From Lacibacter sp. H407 (GTDB lineage: Bacteria > Bacteroidota > Bacteroidia > Chitinophagales > Chitinophagaceae), in assembly GCF_037892605.1 (NCBI RefSeq), contig NZ_JBBKTU010000001.1:3534001-3598000 (forward strand): 64,000 nt of DNA, in the 5' to 3' direction. Of the stretch, positions 35,400-43,967 are shown piece by piece (positions within the stretch are counted from its first letter, which is position 1; each line of letters starts with the position of its first letter). The translations under genes were made by a program, and so were the position numbers. The notes beneath the pieces are model-generated. The model searched no databases and was not told the DNA's origin. It saw nothing but the letters and a program-made list of their open reading frames with translations.

Positions 35400-36734
35400 T
35401 CAGTAATGCGTCTCCTTAAAAACAATGCCATGCTGTTTCAATTCTTCGAGTACCGGTTCATATATTTCTTTGCGAGTAGGAATATGCAGTCCTTTTAATT
35501 TAATTTTTTCTTCAAGTATTAATTTAGCCGCAATACCCAATGGCAATCCAACTGTTTTTGCCATCGCTGTACGCAAACTGTCTTCTCCTTTCACAACCAA
35601 GCTGCTGTTGATGGTTGATTGTTTTCCATTTAATGAATATTCAATTTCATGCAGCATTACGATCATGTCTTTGTCGGTTGGTTGTAATACAAGTTTTTGT
35701 TCAACACAGTATTGCAAAATATCTGCACTGGAGCGAAGTGCAGAAGGTAATGGCTCGTTGCTTTCGAGATCAAGAAAAGCAATCTGTTCAAGAATAATAT
35801 CATGCGCTGCTTCGGCAACATACAGTTCAAGATACATGCGCATGCTCAGGTCTCTTCCTTCCACTTTTTTCAATTTGGCAGAAAACCATTCATTGAACGT
35901 GTGGCACTGGGCTACATGTGCAGTATCGGTTTCATTGGTCAAGTCAAGATCCACAAGTACATCCCAGCCTTTACAAAAATCTGCATACCGCAACGTAGTG
36001 CGGATAAATGTTGTTGCATCCTGTAAATGATACAGCGGCATATAACTTAATGAATCACGGTTGGCGTACCATGCAAGTGTCGGTAAATTTTCCACCTGCA
36101 ATTCTTTACAATTTTCAAACACATGTGTATATTCTTTTTTTACGATCTGTCCGTTTTCTTTGTAAGCTGCACCCGCTTGTCCCGCCATTACAATGTTGCT
36201 GGGGTTCCAGCTTATTTTGTAATGCCATGGGTTGTCGTCACTCTCCGGCGCTACCAATCCACCGCAATGCGATTGAAACGAAGTAATGGTACCACCTTTT
36301 GCTCTTATTTCATCAAACAGCTGCACGGCACTCATATGATCAATTCCGGGGTCGAGGCCCATCTCACATAAAAACAAAAGCTCTTTACTTCTGATCTCTG
36401 CTTCCAGATTTTTGATGGCATCATCTACATACGATGCATTCAACAGGTTTCTGCCAATGGCCACACAATCGTTCAACACATGAATATGTAAAAAAGGAGG
36501 GAGTAGTGAAATTACAATGTCAGCAGCTTCAATCAGTATCCGGCGTTCATCCGCATTGGTAACATTCACTTCAACTGCTTCAGCATTGATGGCATCACCA
36601 AGTTTTGCTTTTGCCAGTTCCGGGTTTGCATCGGCCACGATCAGTTTCCAGTTTTTTTCTGCAACTGTAGTTTTAAGATAATCAATTAATACCGTGGCAG
36701 ATTTGCCAGCACCGAATACAAGAATCGTTTTCAA
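35400..36734 (-). CDS. saccharopine dehydrogenase-like oxidoreductase
   Basis: A 444-residue protein with an N-terminal Rossmann fold (ILVFGAGKSATVLIDYL, ADIVISLLPPFLHIHVLNDC) and the saccharopine reductase C-terminal part (MGLDPGIDHMSAVQLFDEI, SHCGGLVAPESDDNPWHYKISWNP). It is similar to fungal LYS9 and to the reductase half of AASS. It could act in lysine degradation or in a related NAD(P)-dependent reaction. Near the C terminus the string GKQSTINSSL is encoded by a TTGATGGTTGATTG sequence similar to the repeat inside ubiD. Confidence 0.85.
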   Translation of the reverse strand: MKTILVFGAGKSATVLIDYLKTTVAEKNWKLIVADANPELAKAKLGDAINAEAVEVNVTNADERRILIEAADIVISLLPPFLHIHVLNDCVAIGRNLLNASYVDDAIKNLEAEIRSKELLFLCEMGLDPGIDHMSAVQLFDEIRAKGGTITSFQSHCGGLVAPESDDNPWHYKISWNPSNIVMAGQAGAAYKENGQIVKKEYTHVFENCKELQVENLPTLAWYANRDSLSYMPLYHLQDATTFIRTTLRYADFCKGWDVLVDLDLTNETDTAHVAQCHTFNEWFSAKLKKVEGRDLSMRMYLELYVAEAAHDIILEQIAFLDLESNEPLPSALRSSADILQYCVEQKLVLQPTDKDMIVMLHEIEYSLNGKQSTINSSLVVKGEDSLRTAMAKTVGLPLGIAAKLILEEKIKLKGLHIPTRKEIYEPVLEELKQHGIVFKETHY

Positions 36735-36810
36735 TCCAAATTTGTTTTAAAGCGATAAAGTAAGGTGAGAATTTGCAATTTACAATGGGCAATCTCCTTT
36801 GCGAATCAGT

Positions 36811-36842
36811 TTTGGGTGTTTGCGCATCTATCAATAAATTTG
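36811..36842 (+). promoter_or_regulatory. promoter of pdhB
   Basis: TTTG, 20 bases, TAAATTTG: both boxes match the Bacteroidota consensus exactly. It lies 26 bases before the ATG. Confidence 0.7.
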
Positions 36843-36868
36843 CCCCACTTTAAAACAAAGTTATTTCA

Positions 36869-37852
36869 ATGAGAACAATTGCAATGCGTGAAGCCCTGCG
36901 TGAAGCGATGCAGGAAGAAATGCGTAGAGATGAGAAAGTATTTTTGATGGGTGAGGAGGTTGCAGAATACAACGGTGCCTACAAGGTGAGCCAGGGTATG
37001 CTGGATGAGTTTGGTGAAAAACGTGTGATCGACACGCCCATTTCTGAGCTTGGCTTTACAGCTGTTGCCGTTGGTGCAGCTCAAAACGGATTGCGACCCA
37101 TCGTTGAATTTATGACCTGGAACTTTGCAGTATTGGCATTGGACCAGATCTTGAACACAGCATCAAAAATGTTAGCCATGAGTGGCGGACAGGTTGGTTG
37201 TCCTATCGTTTTCCGTGGAGCCAATGGTTCTGCCGGTCAATTGGGTGCACAACACTCTACAGCTTTTGAAAGCTATTATGCAAACATTCCCGGTTTAAAA
37301 GTAGTATCTCCTTATACTCCATACGATTCAAAAGGATTGTTGAAAGCGGCTATCCGTGATAACGATCCGGTGGTGTTTATGGAAAGTGAGGTGATGTATG
37401 GCGATAAAGGTGAAGTACCTGAAGGTGAATACATCATTGAGATCGGTAAAGCTGATATTAAGCGTCCTGGTCGTGATGTAACCATCGTTTCTTTCAATAA
37501 GATGATGAAAGTGGCTTTAGGCGCTGCCGAAGAATTGGCAAAAGAAGGAATTGAAGCTGAAGTAATTGATTTGCGCACTATTCGTCCATTGGATTGGTTT
37601 ACTATTCTGGAAAGTGTGAAAAAGACCAACCGCCTTGTAATTGTTGAAGAGCAATGGCCGTTTGCGTCAGTATCGTCTGAAATTACTTATCGTATTCAGA
37701 AAGAAGGTTTTGATTATCTGGATGCACCTATCCGCCGTATTACAAGTGTTGATGCGCCAATGCACTATGCACCAACGCTGGTTGGAGCCTATTTGCCGGA
37801 TGTACCTCGTACGGTAAAACTGGTGAAAGAAGTGATGTACATGAAGAAATAA
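36869..37852 (+). CDS. pdhB: pyruvate dehydrogenase E1 component, beta subunit
   Basis: A 327-residue E1-beta subunit. MRTIAMREALREAMQEEMRRDEKVFLMGEEV is the usual start. EYNGAYKVSQGML, TPISELGFTAVAVGAAQNGLRPIVEFM, GQLGAQHSTAFESYYANIPGLKVV and IDLRTIRPLDWFTI are family blocks. With E1-alpha it decarboxylates pyruvate using thiamine diphosphate and passes acetyl to E2. The alpha and E2 genes are not in this window, so the subunit genes are split, as is often the case in Bacteroidota. Own promoter and terminator. Confidence 0.93.
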   Translation: MRTIAMREALREAMQEEMRRDEKVFLMGEEVAEYNGAYKVSQGMLDEFGEKRVIDTPISELGFTAVAVGAAQNGLRPIVEFMTWNFAVLALDQILNTASKMLAMSGGQVGCPIVFRGANGSAGQLGAQHSTAFESYYANIPGLKVVSPYTPYDSKGLLKAAIRDNDPVVFMESEVMYGDKGEVPEGEYIIEIGKADIKRPGRDVTIVSFNKMMKVALGAAEELAKEGIEAEVIDLRTIRPLDWFTILESVKKTNRLVIVEEQWPFASVSSEITYRIQKEGFDYLDAPIRRITSVDAPMHYAPTLVGAYLPDVPRTVKLVKEVMYMKK

Positions 37853-37871
37853 AGTCTTGATTATAAGCACG

Positions 37872-37898
37872 AAAGCCGGTCATTTGATCGGCTTTTTT
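37872..37898 (+). terminator. rho-independent terminator after pdhB
   Basis: AAAGCCG / CGGCTTT stem with a partly paired loop (GTCATTTGAT) and a T-run. Confidence 0.75.
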
Positions 37899-37992
37899 GC
37901 ATTTTAGACAAATAAGTCTCTATTAAATTTTTTATTCAAAAGAATTGAAGCATATTTGCCACGGTTTTTCATAGGATATTGGATTTTAAACG

Positions 37993-38021
37993 AAGCTGGA
38001 TTTCTATCCGGCTTTCTTTTT
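37993..38021 (+). terminator. second terminator-like hairpin downstream of pdhB
   Basis: AAGCTGGAT / ATCCGGCTT (9 bp, one G-T pair), loop TTCT, then TTCTTTTTT. It lies about 95 bases after the first terminator with no gene between them. Confidence 0.65.
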
Positions 38022-38074
38022 TACATAGCAATCCCCGCCGCTGTGCGGAAAAATTCATTGAGCGCCATAAACTT

Positions 38075-38224
38075 CTAAGGCATTAATCCTTCCACGAACA
38101 AGCGCAGTGTGCTTAATAACAACCACACAAATCCATAAGTAATAAATACAAGCGAAAGACCCAGAGCTGAGATCTTCATTGCGATCTTCCAGGTCGGCTG
38201 CGTAGAGATTGAACTTAACTTCAT
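38075..38224 (-). CDS. 49-residue single-pass membrane protein (small ORF)
   Basis: On the minus strand an ATG opens a 49-codon frame: MKLSSISTQPTWKIAMKISA, then a hydrophobic stretch of about 22 residues (ALGLSLVFITYGFVWLLLS), a short basic segment (TLRLF) and EGLMP before TAG. It reads as a single-pass membrane protein with a polar, basic N terminus. A consensus Bacteroidota promoter ends 22 bases upstream. Another frame over the same bases gives 64 codons without membrane character and is rejected. I do not recognise a family. It lies downstream of the DUF4846 gene but has its own promoter. Confidence 0.6.
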   Translation of the reverse strand: MKLSSISTQPTWKIAMKISALGLSLVFITYGFVWLLLSTLRLFVEGLMP

Positions 38225-38246
38225 AGGGATTGGTTTTGATACATAT

Positions 38247-38277
38247 CAAATGTAAACATCATTTCATTCTCAAACAA
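38247..38277 (-). promoter_or_regulatory. promoter of the 49-residue membrane protein gene
   Basis: On the minus strand TTG, 20 bases, TACATTTG: an exact match to TTG-N17-23-TAnnTTTG. The expected start of transcription lies about 15 bases before the ATG. Confidence 0.65.
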
Positions 38278-38321
38278 TCGGAGAAAACCTGTATTTTGAA
38301 ATGGTAATTACCGACGATTTT

Positions 38322-39071
38322 TTACCGCCAGCTACGTAATTGATTTGCGTAGAATGTCCATTCAGGTGTGCTTATTATATTGGCTTTAGGAACTCGATAC
38401 CAAGGACTTAGCATTTTTTCATTCTTATTTTGAAGTATATGAATATCCTGCGCAGGCATATAACTTTGTGCCAGTAAAAAGATGAGGTCGCCTGTTTGCC
38501 GATGCCTTGCCAGGTCCATAATTATCACTGCATGACCCGGTGACCCGCCTTTGATCAGCACATCACCCACCGTTACTTGATCCCACGTTTTTGGTTTCAG
38601 TTCTTTTTCCAGCGACAAAGTGCCGCACATACCAAACACTGTTTCCAGATAGCTTTGCCAGCCACGGTTTTTGTATTGCTCCCAACAGTATTTCTTTCCC
38701 GCATTGTCGGCAAAGCAGATCGATAGTTGTTGTTGCTTCAGGTATTCAGCACGTAACCGCATCACCGCATCAGCACATTGCTGCAGGTCACGTTTTCCAA
38801 CAGATACGTCGAGCACTGCATACTGCGCCGTTTGATTATACTTTGGCTGTCCGTTGTAGAGATAGACAGTGGTTTCTTTTTTCAATGGTTGTTTGCGCAG
38901 AAACACACCAAAACTTTCGGCAGGAAGTTTAATTCGTTCATACCCATGTGGCAGGTTTATTTCTTTGGTTTGCTTGGGGTAGCTGATTGATGTTGATGAG
39001 TTTGGGTCTGTTTTATTGCCATTCAAATGAAGAAAACAGATCGATGCAAAGAAAAAAGCAACGGCATTCAT
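38322..39071 (-). CDS. DUF4846 domain-containing secreted protein
   Basis: A 249-residue protein with an N-terminal hydrophobic segment (MNAVAFFFASICFLHL). It matches the DUF4846 family from memory: FGVFLRKQPLKKETTVYLYNG, QYAVLDVSVGKRDLQQCADAVMRLRAEYL, then VGDVLIKGGSPGHAVIIMDLA and LLAQSYMPAQDIHIL. The Gly-His motif SPGHAV and the downstream Gln-Ser-Tyr suggest a papain-like or transglutaminase-like fold, but function is unknown. It is divergent from the response regulator gene. Confidence 0.8.
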   Translation of the reverse strand: MNAVAFFFASICFLHLNGNKTDPNSSTSISYPKQTKEINLPHGYERIKLPAESFGVFLRKQPLKKETTVYLYNGQPKYNQTAQYAVLDVSVGKRDLQQCADAVMRLRAEYLKQQQLSICFADNAGKKYCWEQYKNRGWQSYLETVFGMCGTLSLEKELKPKTWDQVTVGDVLIKGGSPGHAVIIMDLARHRQTGDLIFLLAQSYMPAQDIHILQNKNEKMLSPWYRVPKANIISTPEWTFYANQLRSWR

Positions 39072-39140
39072 ACTTGCATGGTTTTTGGTTAGCTTTGAAG
39101 CAATTCAAATTATTTTCCACAAAAGAATTTGTTAAACCAT

Positions 39141-40304
39141 ATGAGTCAGATTTTAATTATTGATGATGAAAAGGCCATCCGCAAAACGTTGAGTGAAATT
39201 CTATCGTACGAAGGCTATAAGATAGATGATGCAGAAAATGGGGAAGAGGGATTAAAAAAGATCAAAGAGAAAAATTATGATGTAATACTCTGCGACATCA
39301 AAATGCCAAAGGTTGACGGTCTTGAGTTTTTAGAAAAAGCAAAAGAGATCAACCCTGATGTGCCGATTATTATGATATCGGGTCATGGTACCATTGAAAC
39401 CGCAGTGGAAGCAGTAAAGAAAGGTGCGTTCGATTATGTGGCCAAGCCACCCGATCTCAACCGACTGCTTATCACCATTCGCAATGCGATGGACAAACAG
39501 ACACTGGTAACCGAAACCAAAGTGTTGAAACGTAAAGTGAGTAAAGTACAGGAGATGATCGGTGAAAGCACAGCATTAAAAAAGATCAAAGACACCATTG
39601 AAAAAGTGGCGCCAACCGATGCACGTGTATTGATCACTGGCGAAAATGGTTCGGGTAAAGAACTTGTAGCCCGTTGGATGCATGAAAAAAGCAATCGTGT
39701 AAACGGCCCCATCATTGAAGTGAACTGCGCAGCCATTCCCGGCGAACTGATCGAAAGTGAATTGTTTGGTCATGAGAAAGGCTCCTTTACTTCAGCAATC
39801 AAACAACGCATTGGCAAATTTGAACAGGCAAGTGGTGGCACATTGTTTCTGGATGAAATTGGTGACATGAGTTTAACCGCACAGGCAAAAGTGTTGCGTG
39901 CATTGCAGGAAAGCAAGATCACTCGTGTAGGTGGTGAAAAAGATATTACGGTTGATGTACGTGTGATCGCAGCAACAAATAAAGATCTGTTGAAAGAAGT
40001 GGAAGCAAAGAACTTCCGTCTCGATCTGTACCATCGCTTAAGTGTTATCATTATTCATGTGCCTTCGTTAAATGAGCGGAAAGAAGATATTCCTTTGTTG
40101 GCCGATCATTTTTTACAGCAGGTTGCTGACGATTACGGACAAACGAAAAAAGACATTGAAAAGAAAGCAGTGGATGCATTGCAAAAACATAACTGGAGCG
40201 GAAACATCCGTGAGTTCCGGAATGTAATGGAGCGCCTGGTGATCTTATCCGGCAAAACCATTACTGAAGATGATGTATTCAATTTTGTGATTCCCCGTTC
40301 ATGA
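39141..40304 (+). CDS. sigma-54-type response regulator without DNA-binding domain
   Basis: A 387-residue NtrC-family protein. The receiver domain (residues 1-120) has the phosphoacceptor Asp52 in VILCDIKMPKVDG. The AAA+ domain (about 140-375) has Walker A GENGSGKE, Walker B GGTLFLDEIGD, and the arginine-finger region LYHRLSVIII. Odd points: the sigma-54 contact loop reads GSFTSA where GAFTGA is usual, and the protein ends at the C-terminal subdomain (EDDVFNFVIPRS) with no Fis-type helix-turn-helix. It may therefore act from solution or not as a classic enhancer-binding activator. It overlaps the next gene by 4 bases. No histidine kinase adjoins it. Confidence 0.85.
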   Translation: MSQILIIDDEKAIRKTLSEILSYEGYKIDDAENGEEGLKKIKEKNYDVILCDIKMPKVDGLEFLEKAKEINPDVPIIMISGHGTIETAVEAVKKGAFDYVAKPPDLNRLLITIRNAMDKQTLVTETKVLKRKVSKVQEMIGESTALKKIKDTIEKVAPTDARVLITGENGSGKELVARWMHEKSNRVNGPIIEVNCAAIPGELIESELFGHEKGSFTSAIKQRIGKFEQASGGTLFLDEIGDMSLTAQAKVLRALQESKITRVGGEKDITVDVRVIAATNKDLLKEVEAKNFRLDLYHRLSVIIIHVPSLNERKEDIPLLADHFLQQVADDYGQTKKDIEKKAVDALQKHNWSGNIREFRNVMERLVILSGKTITEDDVFNFVIPRS

Positions 40305-40954
40305 GCCAAACGATTTATTGCATCAGCGGGTTAGGTGCTGATGAACAGATATTTTCCAATCTGCAATTACCGGGTTACGAATTGCTGTGCCTGAAATGGA
40401 TGCAACCCGACCAGGGTGAATCATTTGCTGATTATGCCAGACGGATGTATGCACAAATGAAAGATACAAGCCCAATAATTTTGGGTGTATCGTTCGGCGG
40501 CATGTTGGGAATTGAGATCGCCAAACAGTTTCCGGTTAAAAAACTCATTCTTATCTCATCCGTCAAAATAAGAACCGAACGGCCATGGTGGATGCAGGCA
40601 GCCGGGAAACTGAAACTCCATCAACTGGTACGGGCAAAACCTCATCCATTACTCTATCCCATTGAGAATTATTTTCTCGGCGTAAAGGAAAAGAAAGAAG
40701 TGGAACTGGCGATCCATTTCCGTAAAACAGTTGACAGAGATTATCTGCAATGGGCCATTCACAATATTGTAACATATTCCAATGTAACAATACCTGATAA
40801 CATCCTACATATTCACGGTACATCCGATAAATTATTTCCTCTCCGTAATGTAAACGCTCACTACAAGATCAAAGGTGGAGGCCATTTTATGGTGTATAAC
40901 AGAGCCGAAGAGATCAGCCGTATTCTGTGCAGTGAATTGGAGGCTGTTAAATGA
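40301..40954 (+). CDS. alpha/beta-hydrolase
   Basis: A 217-residue cytosolic hydrolase. It has SGLGADEQIF (oxyanion region), the nucleophile elbow ILGVSFGGMLGIEIAKQF with Ser, an Asp in HIHGTSDKLFPLRN and the catalytic His in KGGGHFMVYNRAEEI. Substrate is unknown. The start overlaps the stop of the response regulator (ATGA), indicating translational coupling. Confidence 0.8.
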   Translation: MSQTIYCISGLGADEQIFSNLQLPGYELLCLKWMQPDQGESFADYARRMYAQMKDTSPIILGVSFGGMLGIEIAKQFPVKKLILISSVKIRTERPWWMQAAGKLKLHQLVRAKPHPLLYPIENYFLGVKEKKEVELAIHFRKTVDRDYLQWAIHNIVTYSNVTIPDNILHIHGTSDKLFPLRNVNAHYKIKGGGHFMVYNRAEEISRILCSELEAVK

Positions 40955-41000
40955 AACGGAATATTTCAAGGGGCAATTCGGGCTGCAAAACTGAAACCCT

Positions 41001-41008
41001 TACTTTTG
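41001..41008 (+). promoter_or_regulatory. candidate -7 element of lepB
   Basis: TACTTTTG matches TAnnTTTG exactly and lies 21 bases before the ATG. A -33 TTG is not obvious. Confidence 0.45.
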
Positions 41009-41029
41009 TGAGCATTAAAAAATGAACGC

Positions 41030-42571
41030 ATGTCGACAAACGAGATTCTCTGGATTTTCATCATCAATCTGCTTTTAGTAGTCCTGCCTGCCATTGGTTT
41101 ATATGGCATGTTTAAAAAAGCAGGTGTTCCGGCCTGGAAAGCAGTGATACCCTTTTACAATGTTTGGGTAATGGTGGAACTCGCCGGTATGAAGCGTTAC
41201 TGGTTCTTTCTTCAATTCATCCCGATAGTTGGTTGGTTCATTACTGTTGCCATCTTAATTGATTTTGTAAAAACATTCGGCAAGTTTGCTTTTTGGGAAC
41301 ATGCGTTAACAGTATTAGTGCCATTTATTTATTTTACATACATCGGCTTTAACAAAACAGATAAATACCTCGGCGCCGATTCGGTGATCCGTCACAAAAA
41401 ATCAGCTGTACGTGAGTGGGTAGATGCTGCCATTTTTGCAATTGTTGCGGCGGGACTCATCCGTATGTTTTTGTTTGAAGCCTATGTAATTCCCACACCT
41501 TCCATGGAACGTTCCTTGTTGGTGAACGACTTTTTGTTTGTAAGCAAAACGGCTTATGGTTCCCGTGTTCCTAATACGCCATTGGCATTTCCTTTGGTGC
41601 ATCATACATTTCCTGTCACCAAAACAAAATCATATCTCGAATGGATCAAGCTTGACTATCGCCGTTGGTTTGCTAAACCGGTAAAGAGAAATGATGTGGT
41701 AGTTTTCAATTTGCCGGTAGGCGATACCGTTATTAATGACGAAGAAAATTTTGGTTCCAAAGTAACTTACTACGAAGCCATACGGCAGTTTGGCGGCGAT
41801 CGTCAACGTGTATGGGATAATTATGGCGACATCATCATTACAAGACCAGTTGATAAGCGTGAAAACTTTATTAAGCGTTGCGTAGGCATTGCAGGCGATA
41901 CACTTGAAATAAAGAATGGTGTGATTTTTATCAATGGAAAGATCGGTGATATTCCTCCGGCTGCAGAAACAAATTATGTATTGAAAACAAAAGGTCAGCC
42001 GTTGGATTATGCTACATTGGAAGAAAGTTATGGCATCCGTTCCGAAGCAGGAGAGGTGAGAGATATTGGCAACAACCTGTATGAAATTTTTCTTACCAAA
42101 GAACAAGTAGCCATCTTCAGCAAGCTATCGTTTGTTGAATCCATTACACCCGTGAACTATACTTACGAGCGTGATACTAGAGGGATCGGCGGGGTAGATG
42201 TATTCCCGAACGATACGATCTATACTAAATGGACTATCGATAACTACGGACCACTTTACATTCCGAAAAAAGGAACCACCATTCAACTTACACCCGAGCT
42301 TTACAGCCGTTATGAGCGTGTAATACGCACCTACGAAGGCAACGATTTTGAAATGAAGGATGGTAAGTTCTTTGTGAATGGACAAGCCACTGATCGCTAT
42401 ACCTTCAAACTTGATTATTTCTGGCTGATGGGCGATAACCGGCATAATTCATTGGACAGCCGCTATTGGGGTTTTGTTCCGGAAGATCATGTCGTGGGTA
42501 AAGCATCCCTGATTTTCTTCAGTTGGAACAAAGGCCCACGCTGGAACCGGATTTTCCGTTCAATCAAATAA
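41030..42571 (+). CDS. lepB: signal peptidase I with N-terminal DUF5684-like membrane domain
   Basis: A 513-residue peptidase, much longer than E. coli LepB. Residues about 1-110 form four hydrophobic segments with the motif KAGVPAWKAVIPFYNVWVMVEL (DUF5684-like). The peptidase part follows: the catalytic Ser158 in YVIPTPSMERSLLVNDFLFV, the general base Lys282 in RENFIKRCVGIAGD, and the late block YFWLMGDNRHNSLDSRYWGFVPEDH. A long insertion lies between the Lys and that block. It removes signal peptides of exported proteins at the inner membrane. Confidence 0.93.
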   Translation: MSTNEILWIFIINLLLVVLPAIGLYGMFKKAGVPAWKAVIPFYNVWVMVELAGMKRYWFFLQFIPIVGWFITVAILIDFVKTFGKFAFWEHALTVLVPFIYFTYIGFNKTDKYLGADSVIRHKKSAVREWVDAAIFAIVAAGLIRMFLFEAYVIPTPSMERSLLVNDFLFVSKTAYGSRVPNTPLAFPLVHHTFPVTKTKSYLEWIKLDYRRWFAKPVKRNDVVVFNLPVGDTVINDEENFGSKVTYYEAIRQFGGDRQRVWDNYGDIIITRPVDKRENFIKRCVGIAGDTLEIKNGVIFINGKIGDIPPAAETNYVLKTKGQPLDYATLEESYGIRSEAGEVRDIGNNLYEIFLTKEQVAIFSKLSFVESITPVNYTYERDTRGIGGVDVFPNDTIYTKWTIDNYGPLYIPKKGTTIQLTPELYSRYERVIRTYEGNDFEMKDGKFFVNGQATDRYTFKLDYFWLMGDNRHNSLDSRYWGFVPEDHVVGKASLIFFSWNKGPRWNRIFRSIK

Positions 42572-42605
42572 TACCGTATATTTGATACCGAGCTTTTATG
42601 ATGGA

Positions 42606-42632
42606 TCCTCCGACATGTTCGGGGGATTTTTT
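42606..42632 (+). terminator. rho-independent terminator after lepB
   Basis: TCCTCCGA / TCGGGGGA (8 bp, one T-G pair), loop CATGT, then TTTTTT. It separates lepB from cdd. Confidence 0.75.
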
Positions 42633-42649
42633 GTCAAAACACGTGTACT

Positions 42650-43135
42650 ATGAATAAACAGGAAATTCATTTCGAATATGAGATCTACGACTCTATTGAC
42701 GATCTTACAGAAGACGACAAATGGTTGCTCGATGAAGCAAGAGAAGTTACCCAACATGCATACGCTCCTTACTCCCGTTTCCAGGTAGGGGCTGTTGCCA
42801 AACTCAACAACGGCGAAATAGTAGCCGGCAGTAACCAGGAAAACGCATCGTTCCCGGCAGGTTTGTGTGCGGAGCGTGTAGTGCTGGCATCTGTGTCATC
42901 ACTCTACCCGAAAATGCCCATCGAAACAATCGCTATCAGTTACAACAACAATAACGGAGAAAGCAATCATCCCATTTCACCTTGTGGTATTTGCAGGCAG
43001 GCATTACAGGAGTTTCGTCAAAAAACAAAAGTGCCGATCCGTTTAATATTGGGTGGAATGAATGGCAAAGTATTTATCATTCCTGATGCAGGAATGTTAT
43101 TGCCGCTTTCATTTACCAGTGATGATATGAAGTAA
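42650..43135 (+). CDS. cdd: cytidine deaminase
   Basis: A 161-residue tetrameric-type zinc cytidine deaminase. HAYAPYSRFQVGAVAKL, the zinc/proton-shuttle motif CAERV (Cys73, Glu75) and PCGICRQALQEF (Cys112, Cys115) are all present. It deaminates cytidine and deoxycytidine in pyrimidine salvage. It converges with ogt, with no gap between the stop codons. Confidence 0.95.
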   Translation: MNKQEIHFEYEIYDSIDDLTEDDKWLLDEAREVTQHAYAPYSRFQVGAVAKLNNGEIVAGSNQENASFPAGLCAERVVLASVSSLYPKMPIETIAISYNNNNGESNHPISPCGICRQALQEFRQKTKVPIRLILGGMNGKVFIIPDAGMLLPLSFTSDDMK

Positions 43136-43636
43136 TTAAAACAATTTCGATTGTTTGCCCGCCATTTTCGCTTCATGGTCCAACAACCATTGCTTACGAT
43201 GCAATCCACCTGCATAGCCCGTTAATTTTCCATCAGCTCCAACAACACGATGACAGGGAATAATGATCGCTAATGGATTTTTTCCATTTGCTGATGCTGC
43301 AGCTCGTATGCTTTTTACATTTCCCAAACGCTTGGCCATGTGCAGGTAAGTGATCGTTTCACCGAAAGGGATTTGAATTAATTGTTGCCATACCTTTTGT
43401 TGAAAGGCAGTACCGTTAGGATTTAATGGGAGGTCAAATTGTTGACGGGTGCCCGCAAAATATTCGTCCAGTTGTAGAATTGTTTTTTGTAACACAAGCG
43501 ATGAAGTTGCTTCGGTTGCTGTAACAGCAGCTTCATCCTTAAAACCGGCAACAGTCAATTGTTCTTCTTCCGATTGCAACAACAACATGCCGAGCGGAGA
43601 ATGATAGAGTGCCGTATGGATCAAATGGTCAGCCAA
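43136..43636 (-). CDS. ogt: methylated-DNA--protein-cysteine S-methyltransferase
   Basis: A 166-residue DNA repair protein that takes methyl groups from O6-methylguanine onto the Cys128 of IIIPCHRVVGADGKLTGYAGG. FGETITYLHMAKRLGNVKSIRAAASANGKNP is the helix-turn-helix and Asn hinge part. The frame has no early ATG: the start is the TTG whose eight bases overlap the csaA stop (TTGGCTGA). A start at the next ATG would lose 16 residues of the N-terminal domain. It is the last gene of a three-gene coupled operon. Confidence 0.93.
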   Translation of the reverse strand: MADHLIHTALYHSPLGMLLLQSEEEQLTVAGFKDEAAVTATEATSSLVLQKTILQLDEYFAGTRQQFDLPLNPNGTAFQQKVWQQLIQIPFGETITYLHMAKRLGNVKSIRAAASANGKNPLAIIIPCHRVVGADGKLTGYAGGLHRKQWLLDHEAKMAGKQSKLF

Positions 43637-43967
43637 TTTTACCTCCGTTTTGCACTTCTTTATCGGGTTTCAACAATACAACGTTTCCTTCGGGATCATA
43701 CACACCTAATACAAGACATTCACTGAAAAAAGTAGCGATCTGTTTTACCGGAAAGTTGAGTACTGCCACTACCTGTTTGCCAATCAATTCTTCTTTGTTG
43801 TAATGATGAGTGATTTGTGCCGATGATCGTTTGATGCCTAGCGGACCAAAATCGATCGAAAGTTGATAAGCAGGCTTTCGAGCATTGGGAAAATCGGCTG
43901 CTTCAATGATGGTGCCTGCGCAGATATTTATTTTTTCAAAATCAGCCCCGGTGATCAGTTCACTCAT
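43629..43967 (-). CDS. csaA: tRNA-binding protein CsaA
   Basis: A 112-residue OB-fold protein of the CsaA/Trbp111 type. Motifs are FEKINICAGTIIEAADFPNARKPAY, IDFGPLGIKRSSAQITHHY and LIGKQVVAVLNFPVKQIATFFSECLVLGV. It binds tRNA and has been described as chaperone-like; its exact role is open. I use the ATG giving MSELITGADFEK, which overlaps the preceding gene's stop by 8 bases (ATGAGTGA). Confidence 0.92.
   Translation of the reverse strand: MSELITGADFEKINICAGTIIEAADFPNARKPAYQLSIDFGPLGIKRSSAQITHHYNKEELIGKQVVAVLNFPVKQIATFFSECLVLGVYDPEGNVVLLKPDKEVQNGGKIG

Noticed and set aside
38055-38249. 64-codon minus-strand ORF
   Set aside because: The overlapping 49-codon frame has a membrane helix and a consensus promoter with short leader; the start codon of the 64-codon frame lies inside that promoter's -7 box.
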